Translations under genes and position numbers: made by a program | The notes under the pieces: generated by a model | Databases searched by the model: none | What the model was told of the DNA's origin: nothing | Seen by the model: only the letters and a program-made list of their open reading frames with translations | Origin: Sarocladium kiliense | Lineage: Eukaryota; Ascomycota; Sordariomycetes; Hypocreales; Sarocladiaceae | Direction: 5' to 3' | DNA: 64,000 bases | NCBI GenBank assembly: GCA_030734395.1 | Contig: JAUZTG010000029.1 | Span: 1,798,001 to 1,862,000, forward strand | Shown: positions 24,355 through 35,428 of the stretch, in pieces | How the letters are laid out: every line of letters starts with the position of its first letter | How positions within the stretch are numbered: the first letter of the stretch is position 1

Positions 24355-27148
24355 GGCGAGTCAACGACACTCTTTCGGCGCCTTGGGAAGAGAAACGTGC
24401 GAAGCCAGCCGCACAAGATGGTTGAAGAGGAAGAGAAGAAGCCTTCCCAGCAGAATCGAATCGGGGATGCCGGGTTGACATGAGGGACGGGACGGTCAGG
24501 TCGGTTGTTTAGCCGCCATCCATAAAGTATGCAAGGCGGGCTTTGACTGAGCGGGCCAATGCCAATATGGGTGGCCGAACGTCCAGATGTGGGTGGTGAG
24601 ACTATGGTGCCGTCCCCAAATTGGGAGAATTGGTGATATCAACGTGAGTTGCACGATATCCTCGTAGAAGAACGGGAGATGAAGGACTGCGCGGGATGAA
24701 TTTTTCGCTGCAGTAGATTGAAGGAAAGAGAATTTGCTTCAGAGTGTTTGAGACGAGACAAAGAAGAGAGGCATTCATGACTACCCGTATCCTCGTCGCT
24801 CATGCGCCGACGAGAACTCCATGGCGACGGAGCAGGGGCCTGGCACCAACGACACCCTCGACGGAGAAGGGGAGGCTCTGAAGCGAGGAGCCCAGACAAG
24901 ACGAGACATCGGGAGGTGGGCATCGAACAGCGTGTAAGCCAGAAATGGTGAAGGTCGGGGTAGTGTCGTCGGGGGCATGAAGCTCCAAAGTGCAGGCCAG
25001 GGGTCAAGATCCTTGTCCTGCGACAGTCCTGATGCACGAGCATGAGGGGGGGCATGACAATCCGTGACAGACCTTCTGGGCGCCCAGCTTCACACCTCCA
25101 AGCACGGCCCCGGATTCCTAGGCTGGCACCCCCAAAATTAACATCGCTTGTTTCTAGTTGCAGCAGAAACGTAGCGACACTTCCTTCTAGGCGAGATTTG
25201 GCGGAGCAGAGGACTCTGATCGATGGTTTGCGGTCGCATGTTTCGACGGCGCTTCCATATCCACCACAGGAATTGTGTTGAGCACAGACGCAAGAACGTT
25301 ACGCTTAGGAACAAATATGTGTCGCGGTGGTGATGACTGGCGGGGCGTTGCATGTTTCGGAACGAAAGTATCCAAAGTCTGGTTACTGGCTACATGCCGC
25401 ACCGTTGAATGCCTCACGCTATTTGATTATAGTCAGTTGCTGTTCACGCCACTGCCGTCCCCAAATCAGGTGCACCGTTGTCAAAACCATAAACGCCCAG
25501 CCAATTCACTTGATTGCGTCACGTTGTGCAGAGGGACTACTACGTCAAGTCAACACGAGACGGGTTGGATGGTGCTATAGATTCCCGGCGTACCTTGCGT
25601 AGACGAAGACGACACTCGGCCCAAAATGCGACTTTGCAGCGGCCACCGACACTCTATGCAGGCTGGTGAGCGAACAAAAGAGGCAGACTGGCCGAAGAAA
25701 GTAGTCACACTCGTCAGAAGGCTGACGGTTAGCCTGATGCCGAGTGCCTGCGCCCTCCCAATGTCATGACGAATGTTGTGCAAACAGCTGGACAAAGAGG
25801 GAAGTCCCACCTCGTTTGCATTGCTGGATGCTCTTCTTCCGTGGAAATCCCTGGCGGAGGCTGCTTGAATGGCTTGCTGTGGCCACCCAGGGACACCATC
25901 TCGGCCGGATGGGGATAGTTCCTGTGCAGGCGTCAGGTCGGACTTATGCGCAGCATGCACCCCGCGTAGCTTCTTTATGCCTCTTGCACACCTGTCCACC
26001 TTTCCATTTTGCACAAACCTTGCTGTGAGGAGTTTGTGATATCGTACCTCTAGGCGCACGGCTGGTGACGGTGAGCAGCAGCAGGTCCACGACGTGGCGC
26101 CCTGAAGAATGCCAGCTGACCATGGAGAGCAGGCGCAGGCTGTTACAGGTTCAAGCAAATACAATGTCTGCACAGACCATGGTTCAATGGAAGCCGATGC
26201 CTGGTGCTGTTAAGCTGCCAAGCTGCCAATGAACTGATGATGATGGGTATTACTGTTAGGCGGTGGGAAGCAAGCAAGGTGACCCCTCCTCATCAGCATG
26301 CGTACAGTTGAAACCAGGCACCACCACATCCTAGGTACAGCGATCACCGTTTGCTAGCGTCGGTGCCTTGACTGCCACCTGCACACTAAGACCACCTGCC
26401 AACGTTGCCTACCTACCTAAACCTTGGGCTTTAGCTGCTCACGGATCCCCGGCAACCCGTTCCGTCCGCTACCTGTTCGACTGTGACGGGGTCCACTATG
26501 CCAGCCCCCAGCAGCCAATCACACGACCTGAGGCACAGCTCCCGTTCCCCCCCTCACACCTGCCCCGCATCACCTTAACGCACCTGCTAACGACCACCAC
26601 CATCTCCACGAACCTCTGCGCCCACCTCCAAGCTCCCGCTTCGACAACTCTCGACCCAAGTCTCTTGTTTGGCACCCCAACATTAAGGTATTCTTACCCG
26701 CCCGTCATCGCCCGCCATTGATCCGCCCCCGGATCGCCTTGCTCGACCACACCTCGCTCCCCGGTCCGCGTATCATCTAGCCCGGCTGCTCTAAGGGCAC
26801 GTGTCCAATCATCATCATACGAAGCTCTAGACTGCCTGGAACTTCTCGGCTGTTTCTAGCCTGTTACGGTGTGGCATAGGCATGCCACAGCTTAGACATT
26901 GCTTCGCAGAAGTTTGAAAGCTGATCTTGCTCCGTTCGATCGTCATGTTTGGGACCTTTACTACGTTGCGTAAGCTCATCTTCTGTTCCGTGATATCTCA
27001 TACGAAATGCCATACAATATCGGCACGTCTCACTGTTACACACACACGCACACACCACATCTCCGTCCACTTGACTGGCTGTTCGCAGCATAAATCACCT
27101 GGTCCATCTTCCGGAGTCATGCGGCAAATGCTGACTCGAAACACATAG
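24355..27148. other. Divergent intergenic region, 2.8 kb, possibly with the 5' exon of the next gene
   Basis: Mostly without recognisable genes. Near the right end, 26688-26769 reads as protein-like sequence in one frame (IRPRIALLDHTSLPGP) and ends at a possible donor (c|gtatca, intron from 26770) whose phase fits the acceptor at 27148. CA-rich low-complexity sequence lies at about 27036-27060. Confidence 0.4.
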
Positions 27149-28722
27149 AGAACCTGCCTCGCCGTCGACTAGATCCGAAAGACATCCCCCCACCAACGCC
27201 GATTACACTTCCGCGGTATCAGCCCTTGGCCCATGATGATCTTCCCATTGATGAGGATGCCAGCCTCCCGTCCCTTCTCAAGAATGTCGGCCGATCTGCT
27301 GTAGGCATTGGACCGGTGGGCTTTTCTGCCATTGGCCTGGATCTGAGGCTAGACGCACCTTTAGATCAGATGATTCCAGACCCGACGCACATCCCCGATT
27401 TCCAACAGTGGGACGCGCTCTCTCAAGATGCTGCGCGGGATCAAAATCAGTCAACTCGTCTGCCATTGCGAAACGGGAACTCTTCGCCTGGCTGTCAAGT
27501 CTACATAGAACGCAAAAAGGAACTGGGCAATTCCAACGAAGATGCTTTCCGCACCGTCAGAAGGATCTCTCCTCCGAAGGGGAAGCAGCAAGCCCGTCTC
27601 GGCAACGCATATGAATTCTTCAGATGCCTTGAACTATTTACCACTTTCTGGGACGATCCAACCCAACCTCCTGAAATGCCTCCATCCCCGGAGCTCTCTT
27701 CTGCCGAGCTAAGCGAGGGGCGTGGTGAAAATGGGCAAGCAGGTTCCGAAGGGCAAACATCTAATCCCGAGGATGACAAGCAGGTGGTTGCACAACGGAC
27801 GGCGCCGGGCACGGCGATGCCACCAGAGTATCGACAGAGTCTGCTCTCAGCATTTATCAAGCTTGTGGCTTACGACTTCGGCTGCAATGTCACAGCCTCA
27901 CGGGTTGAGCCTCGACTCCATCTTTCCTCATCAAAGGACCCCAGGCGTGCACGAAAGACCTCCTGCCCATCAGGTTGCAGCTTCGTATATCAAAGTGCCA
28001 CCACCCGAGAGGCGGCGAGGGCGGGCATCATACACGGACCGGTCGCTGCAGTCAGCTCAAGGGGATGTGTCGATTTCACAACGCCTGATGTAGAAACGGC
28101 GCAGTCACTTGACCTGGCTCGGGAGGTGATTGCCGCTCTTATTACTGCTCAACACCGCGCCCGTGAAGGCAAGACGGAGAAGCGTTTTGGTGAAGGTGAG
28201 TGGTGGACTTCAAAACCGCGATGGGGTGGCGGTTCTGGGGGTCCCATTGGACGCGAAATTGAGAAGGACAGCGTCCAAGGTGACAAGGACGCACCGCCAA
28301 CAGACGAGAATGGATTGCCTACTCCCGTCGTCAAGAAGGCGCGGAAGACGATGTCAATCTATGACAACTACCGGATGGTGCGACCGCCAGCTTCAACGTG
28401 GGACAAGAAGGCCCGCTACGAGGCAATTGGACGGCAACGAGGCGCAGGTTACGATGACATCTTCGTAATTAGCGCATTATTCCACCACGTGTCCATCATG
28501 CGAGTGCGCGTCCCCCAACGGCTTCTGGATGTGCTGGACGGTGACGCTGAGCTGGACCTCCAGAAACGCAGCTGGGGCAAGGTACCAGCATGGAGATCAC
28601 GCTGGTTCGACCTGTTTAGTGTAGAGGACAGAACAGAAGCGATGAAGATGCTCTGGGCAGTGATGGCATGGCAGATGAGGAAAATGAGTGATGATCAGGA
28701 TACTCCCATGGCCAATGCCTAA
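27149..28722 (+). CDS. Conserved-looking hypothetical protein, 5' end unresolved
   Basis: The frame is protein-like from 27149 (NLPRRLDPKDIPPPTPITL) to the TAA at 28720-28722, but no ATG occurs before 27370. At 27141-27148 there is an acceptor (acacatag) with a CTGAC branch site about 18 nt upstream, so an upstream exon ending in phase 1 must exist. At least 524 residues are visible. I recognise no domain. Notable segments are NAYEFFRCLELFTTFWDDP (helical, aromatic), a central Cys-containing part (SCPSGCSFVYQSA), and a strongly conserved-looking C-terminus YDDIFVISALFHHVSIMRVR ... AWRSRWFDLFSVEDRTEAM. Composition and length argue for a real gene. Function is unknown and I assign none. Confidence 0.6.
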
Positions 28723-31700
28723 GCGATAGAATTGAATAAGCGATAGGATAGATTGAATGCATCCACCTGATGATTGGGCTTGCTGAGTTGTGTAGGGTGA
28801 GTGAGCTCTGTCGTGAGCTGAGCTGGATACCTTTCGAGCACCTGTAGGTCTACCTCTAAATCGGGCATCGCCGAGCTGAATGCCAGCGAAACTAAAGCAC
28901 CGAAGATGGCAGAGGCATTCGAGGAAATTGATGTCAAAGGAAGAGTCAGCTGATGCCTGCTGACGGAACTGCAGCATCGGTTAGGTTCACGGCTCCTGCG
29001 ACGCCATGGCTGATCACGACTCTCCTTTTACCGCTTCTCACCCTACAGTCAATGTGTGTCTCACAAGCACGATTGTCAGAAACCCCGGAAACCGCCATTC
29101 TGCGATTCTAGAGCAGACGCAAGGCAGTCCGTGAGTTCCAACAGCCCGGGTTCCCTCCCGCAGGATCCCACTGCCGTTCGGAGGTGACCGATCCAATAGT
29201 TTCACCAGCTGGAGAATATAGCCTCCCTAGATACACTATTGGCGTCCCTGGAAGGAAAAAAAAAAAAACGGCGGCGTGGGGTGTACACAGGAAGGGGGAC
29301 CCTGGTGGCGCCTTTCTTCGGACGGCCTAGTAGGGTAGCACCCCGTGAGATCGGAATGTGAGGCTGTGCTGGATAGGACCGAGGGAGATCCATTCTGCTT
29401 CATGCAGGAATGAGGTTACTTTTCTGCGTTTCTATTTTTTGGGGTGGGTAGGAGACGCTGGAGTTGAGGCGCATGCCAGATGATCCTGGTACAGCTGGAT
29501 TGTCTAGAGGGTTTAGCTTCCGTTGTTAGGGTCCCGAGTTGGCGGTACCGGTGGTCTTTGCTGACAGGATGGGTGAGATCTTTGGTTCCAGGTTGACGTC
29601 AGGTCTTGGATCGTAGAATTGAATCATTCAGCTGGTTGAGTGAGGCTTGCTCCTATGGACAGGCGGCTTTGGGTGACGGTAGCCGACAGGACCGCGGTGG
29701 AGGCCCATAGAGGCGCCGTTTGATACGCCGTCAGGAACCTTACGGAGCGAGGGCGGGAACAAAAGCATTACACTCACTCCACTGAAGTGATGTGATGAAC
29801 GACTGTTCTTTAGAGTTTGCATCGTTATCAAAATTGTTTGTTTTGTCAGTGATTACCCAATATCCACGTGTTTGCACCATCCGGCGCCATGACAGCAGTT
29901 TGTTTCCAGGGCTCCAGGGGCCGTTGGATATCACATCAAAATTCCATCGCGAGCTCTTGATTCGCGCACGGCGGGAAATGAGCAATGTCGCCATGGACAG
30001 ATTCTATTGACAGAGAACGAAAACTCTTTCGCTTGATAGTTTCGGCCGGGGGTGTCGGAGTGGATGGAGGTGAAATGGTTGGCATGCCATGCCAGAGGGC
30101 TACCCTAATCGGGACTGCTCAGCTCTCGGCCTGGCCGCCGACTTTACCCAAGTGAGCGAAATGGGAGGATCCGTTGATCGGCCGTTGCGACGCATCTTCC
30201 CCTTCCCGCGGATGTCCCTGTCAGTAAGTCTGGGGGTTGGCTGATCATAATTGTTGCATGAGGCCATGAATCGTGGATGTGTGACAGGTTGGGGAAGTAT
30301 ATCCGGGCCGTTAAGAGAATCTTTATGTCGGTGCCTGGAGAGCTTAATCTTTCCATAGCAAGGTGTAACGTAGGATGTCAGTTGTACGATAATGTTGATG
30401 ACAGCATCATCATCTAGCATGCTTACGTTTGAGTCGAGAGATTTGAGGCATTGCAGCTTCCTCATCGTCATCCTCGGGGCTTCCGGTCATCAGCAAAGTT
30501 GTCGTTCTCTTAATCATAGTCGACCGTAATGTCGGATAACAGGACTTACGAGGTAGGACCGAAAAGATACATTGTGCAATCAGTTCATCATCACTGCATC
30601 CCACAATGACGTGATAAAGGGTGCCGAGCATGTGGCTCAGAGACATGCCAACGGTTTTTTTTGCTCCTCCAGTGACAGCCTCTGCCTTACAGGGCCACCA
30701 AGATCCAGCATCGTGAGCTACGACTGGGTTTTCCTTCTTCTCGGTGGTGCGTGGGGAAAATGATGTCCAGCAGCTCCATCGAGGCGCAGGCACACACCAT
30801 CGGACGAAGCTAAGATGCGGTTCCATACCGATGGGGATGCCCTTCTTCGCGGCTCGATTCGCTTACCCACAAGATGGGATGGGCCACGACGGATTGATCT
30901 CCGGATCCCGGACGAGGGATCCCAACATGGGATGGGATGGCTGTCTCCGCTCCGAGATGACGATCACCCTCGCCTCGGCCATGGCCAGTGCACGAAGCAC
31001 CTGCATGAAGCGATGAAGCTGCTGGATCAAGGACAGGGTCAACACGGTCGTCGATCAGTGCACGGTAGCGATCGCAGAGTCTTGACAAGAAGGCCAAGGG
31101 ACGACACATCTCTGAGCGGCCACTGCATGGCCACAGCCATTGGCGGACAATCATAGCCCTCCTGGTCCTCGTAGTTGCTCTTGTCACTGTCTTTGCCGAG
31201 CTGGCTGGGGTGAGAGCCAGAAAGACCCCTGTCCACCTGGACATATGGGTCTTAGACCCGTCGCTAATGCTAGATTCGCTGGTCGCTCCGTCACTTGAGA
31301 GGAGACTTTGGTATGGAGGTGGTGTCGAATCGACACACGCTCTGCCAGAAGCAGCCACCATCTACAGCTCTACCGTTCCGTGATACGGCATCCCTGTGCA
31401 CATCTTTTTGACGCCCAACACCGCATATGTACGCGGAGAGAGTAGAGAAGCGGCTCTTGTCAAAGGGTGATGGGCTTCATGCGGCAGTATTACCTGCGCA
31501 TTGCTTGCCATGTGCACTGTGAGAATGACTTGATGACTGGTGATGATGTGAACATAATCTGGATAGTTGGTTCGGATCTTACCTAACACTGGAAGCTTCT
31601 GGCATCCATGAGTGGCGTCTCTCGGCGATGATTACTGATGACGGGCATGGGAAGGTGATGGAATAGATCACCGTTGCTGTTACTGCCTCTTTGCCCTGCC

Positions 31701-31750
31701 ACCACAGAATGGAGGAGTGGCAGAGGCGGGACCTGCCAGTTGCAGACGAT

Positions 31751-31786
31751 TGTGCCTGTGCCTGTACCTGTGCCGGTACCTGACTG
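31751..31786. repeat. Degenerate hexanucleotide repeat (TGCCTG-type)
   Basis: About five imperfect copies of a 6-nt unit (tgcctg, tacctg, tgccgg). Simple-sequence tract with no further significance seen. Confidence 0.6.
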
Positions 31787-32359
31787 CCACCGCCTGTGAC
31801 AGCCCAACGCCATCGTCATCTCCCTCACCAAGCGCCCCGGACGAGGGCCATACACCACCACGTTGCATAGCCCTCCCTTGCTTCTCAATCACTTGTTCTG
31901 CGTGAATATCCATGTTCCCTGAAATTTGCTGGCTGGCATTGATTTCCGGAACGCCACGAACCGGCCCCTGCTGGCGACCCGATCATCTTGATAAACCCAC
32001 TCCAGAAACGAACAGGGCATGAATACAGAAGGAGAAAAAAAGCAACGGCACATCCATCACAATCGCACGCATTGCTGGTGGGCCACAGCACATCCGCCGT
32101 TACTTCCAGTCCACACGCCTTCTCCAGCCCCGATCCCAGCTCGCTGATTCCTGTATTGTCTGACGCAGGCCTCTCTGCCGTCTTTCAAGGCTGAAGGCCC
32201 AGAACCTGGTCCGGCTGAGACTCACGCCTCTAGCAGAACGAGACAGACCAGGAGGGCTGGATAGCTGCATCTAATGCTGCATCTGCATACTCCGCCAGCA
32301 CATCGGCCTCGATAGGTATCTGAGCCTGCCTATCGGATTGTACCTCTCCAATCATTGAC

Positions 32360-32393
32360 ACCCACACACAGGCACACACGCACGCACACACAC
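32360..32393. repeat. CA-rich microsatellite
   Basis: Interrupted (CA)n tract in the 5' region of the metacaspase gene, roughly 430 bases before its start codon. Confidence 0.7.
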
Positions 32394-32821
32394 CTTGTCC
32401 AGTCTGGCAAAGCCAAGTCGGTCAAGCTCGACGCGACGCCCACCTGACCCCACCCTCAGCCTCGCCCACCACCGAACACCCGCATTACCTCGACCCTCCA
32501 TACTAGAACCGCCGTCCGCCGCTACTCTCGGCTGTCTGACACCTCCCGAGCTATAAAGACAATCCGCCAACCTCTCCTCCTCCATCCTCAAGTCGCCACC
32601 GGACCGGACTTCTGCGCCTTTCTCGACGACATTGACGTCTCGATATTTCACGCGACTGACACGAACTTAGCCGCTTACGCTTCATCACAACGAACCCCCT
32701 CGTCTAGCTTACGAGGCCATCGCCGAGTGCTTCCCCTCCCGCCGAGGTAGCATCACACAGGAATATACCCCCTTCCACGCAACCAGACCTGCCCGAGCCG
32801 TGGCACCTTGGTCGAATTGAC

Positions 32822-34754
32822 ATGTCCGGCTATCCGTCATACAGTAACGGACGATACGGAGGTCCTCCGCCGCAACAACAGCAGTATCCGGGCGGCCAGT
32901 ATCCGTGCGTCTAGCTTCTTAAACCCGAGCTCTCCGCAAGGCATAGCTAACTCATCTGAACTATAGACCACAGCAGCAGCAGCAGCGCCCGCATAGCTAT
33001 AGCTACCCTCAACAAGCCCCTCCCCAGCAATTCTACGCACAACCGACGCCACACGCCCAATCATACAGTTACCAGGTAAGTCAAGAATGTCTGGGAGCCC
33101 TGTCCAGGCGCTGATCAGAGGGGTTTGAAGCAACCGCAGCCTCAACAGCACCCGCAACAACTTGGCGGCTATGCCCAACAACCGCAACAAAACTATGGCA
33201 ACCAACAAGGTACGATACATGACTTGCTTTGACGACCAGGCGAAACTGACGGTTCCGTAGTAGTGCAGCAAAACGCCAACCCTGAAGCAGGGCGCTTACC
33301 GAGCGGGCCACAGGCCTTTGGCCATGGAGCACCACAGAGCTACGCATACCAATATTCTAAATGCACAGGCAGGAGGAAAGCCCTCTTGATCGGAATCAAC
33401 TATTTCGGCCAGCGAGGCCAGCTGCGAGGATGTATTAATGATGTTCGAAACATGACTGCCTACCTCAACGAGCATTTTGGATATAAGCGCGAGGACATGG
33501 TCATCTTGACTGATGACCAACAACGGCAGATGAGCATACCGACGAAACAGAACATTCTCCGAGCCATGCATTGGCTTGTCAAAGATGCTCGACCGAATGA
33601 CTCACTGTTCTTTCATTACTCAGGTGCGTTGCAGATGGAATGCCGATTGAGTGTTCTCAACTGATGTGTTTAGGGCACGGTGGGCAAACAAAGGATCTCG
33701 ACGGCGACGAACCAGACGGATACGACGAGGTCATCTACCCAGTCGACTTCCGACACAAAGGCCATATTACCGACGACGAAATGCACCGGATCATGGTTCA
33801 GCCACTCCAAGCTGGCGTTAGGCTGACTGCCATCTTCGACTCCTGCCACTCTGGTACTGCACTAGACCTGCCCTACATCTATTCCACGTCAGGTGTCATC
33901 AAGGAGCCGGATATGGCCAAGGAAGCTGCCCAAGGCCTCCTCGGCGTCGTATCGTCGTACAGCAGAGGCGACATGGGCGGCATGTTCAGCGCTGGCCGGG
34001 ACTTTTGGAAGAAGTTTACCACAGGCGAAGAGGCGCACAGCCGGTCATTGGCCACGAAAACTTCGCCAGCAGACGTCGTTATGTTCTCTGGCAGCAAAGA
34101 CGATCAAACATCGTGGGTCTTCCCCTTTTCTCACCCTCATTACTCGCATCTTCACACACCCACGCTGCAAGCATCGATTTCTGGGGCCCTTGTTTGAGGG
34201 CTCATTGGTACAAGACTGGCTGGACCAGCTTTATGGCTTCATGTATTTGCTTATGAAACATCATCGCAAGGCGATGTGATGAAAAGGATACCCCCGATGG
34301 AGGAGGCAATGTTTACCTTGTTTTGTACAGTCTTAATCACTAATGCCTAATTCACTCCCACGCCTTGGATGCCAGGCACAGTCCGCCACGCGGCTGTTGC
34401 TTGCCATCCAGGGCGACGGGTTGCGTTAGGTCACCCTACCCATTTGACAGCCAAGTGGCCGTCAAAATCCCATTACAAGTCCAGAACTCTGATGCTAATT
34501 ATGTTCACAGTGCCGATGCAACCATTGCTCAACAAGCTACTGGCGCCATGTCTTGGGCGTTCGTCACAGCTCTCAAGAAGAACCCCCAGCAAAGTTACGT
34601 GCAGCTTCTCAACAGCATTCGCGACGAGCTGGCGCAGAAGTATACTCAAAGACCACAGCTGTCGTGCAGTCACCCTCTCAGTACGTTTCCTGCTGCTCTA
34701 CCTAAAAACCTTGCTGACGATTTGAAAGACACGAACCTTCCCTTCGTCATGTAA
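32822..34754 (+). CDS. MCA1: Metacaspase (type I), caspase-like cysteine protease
   Basis: Seven exons: 32822-32904, 32967-33075, 33131-33209, 33261-33623, 33674-34112, 34511-34680 and 34729-34754; 422 aa. The N-terminal 105 residues form the Gln/Pro/Tyr-rich prodomain of type I metacaspases. The p20 region begins at RRKALLIGINYFGQRGQL. The catalytic His is H213 in SGHGGQ, whose codon context is rebuilt across an intron, and the catalytic Cys is C269 in DSCHSGTALD. The p10 part follows: DVVMFSGSKDDQTSADA, GAMSWAFVTAL, ending in NTNLPFVM. These enzymes cleave after Arg/Lys in a calcium-dependent way and act in protein quality control, ageing and stress death. The intron 34113-34510 is unusually long (398 nt) and the acceptor before exon 4 is a tandem TAGTAG. 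The start of exon 3 could also be 33140. Confidence 0.93.
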
Positions 34755-35428
34755 TATATCCGAAATACCCTGACGTGTCGCATCAATCTTTGCATCATAG
34801 CCAATTGTATAATCCGAAAGAGCTGTTTTGGCTCTCCGTTTTTGAGCTTCGTTCGGCGCCTGTGATTGGTGTAGCTGAGCACACATTGGGTGGGAATTTC
34901 GACAGCGTCCGCCTTTGGACGCTGTGTTCGCGCTGGGTGGTGGGCATGGCATTGCGTATTGGTGCTGGATCATTACTGAGGGCATCAGTGAGCCACACAG
35001 TGCAGGAACGAGGTCGATGGAGTATGTCTTGTTAGCAGAGGTTACTCATTTAGTCTAGAGACACGAATTCGTCAAGATCATCACGCGATGCTTCGCGGAA
35101 AGCACCTTCAGTGTAGATGACCCGTTATCGTGAGGGATCTTCAGAAAACTATGTACAAAGAAATTGGAGAAGTCTATCTATACTGATAATAGGGCCTTTC
35201 TCATACGTGGTCCAATGACCCGAATGGGATTCGCACACTCAATCTGATGACTGGAGTTGGCCTTCCCTATCGACCTCGAAAGTCTGCACTCGGCAATACC
35301 AGCATGCGGGTATGTAGAGTTATGATTCTAGGAAGACGCAATCCGTCATTAGGATGCGTAATAGCTCGAGTTTGCTGCTTGATGAAACCAACAGCTCACA
35401 AATACCACTCCAGGACAAAGAAGCACCA
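34755..35428. other. Intergenic between convergent metacaspase and transporter genes
   Basis: No gene seen. It forms the left boundary of the metabolic cluster. Confidence 0.5.

Larger units (their letters stand above)
28723..32821. other. Intergenic region, 4.1 kb; unresolved coding-like tract on the minus strand
   Basis: No gene that I can support. Between about 31590 and 30400 the minus strand has overlapping frames with protein-like text but no consistent splice plan (see findings). A run of 13 A lies near 29255. The last 450 bases are the CT/CA-rich leader of the metacaspase gene. Confidence 0.4.

Noticed and set aside
35195..35270. Possible tRNA on the minus strand (tgcgaatcccattcg)
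   Set aside because: A T-arm-like string is present but no matching acceptor stem or anticodon arm could be drawn.
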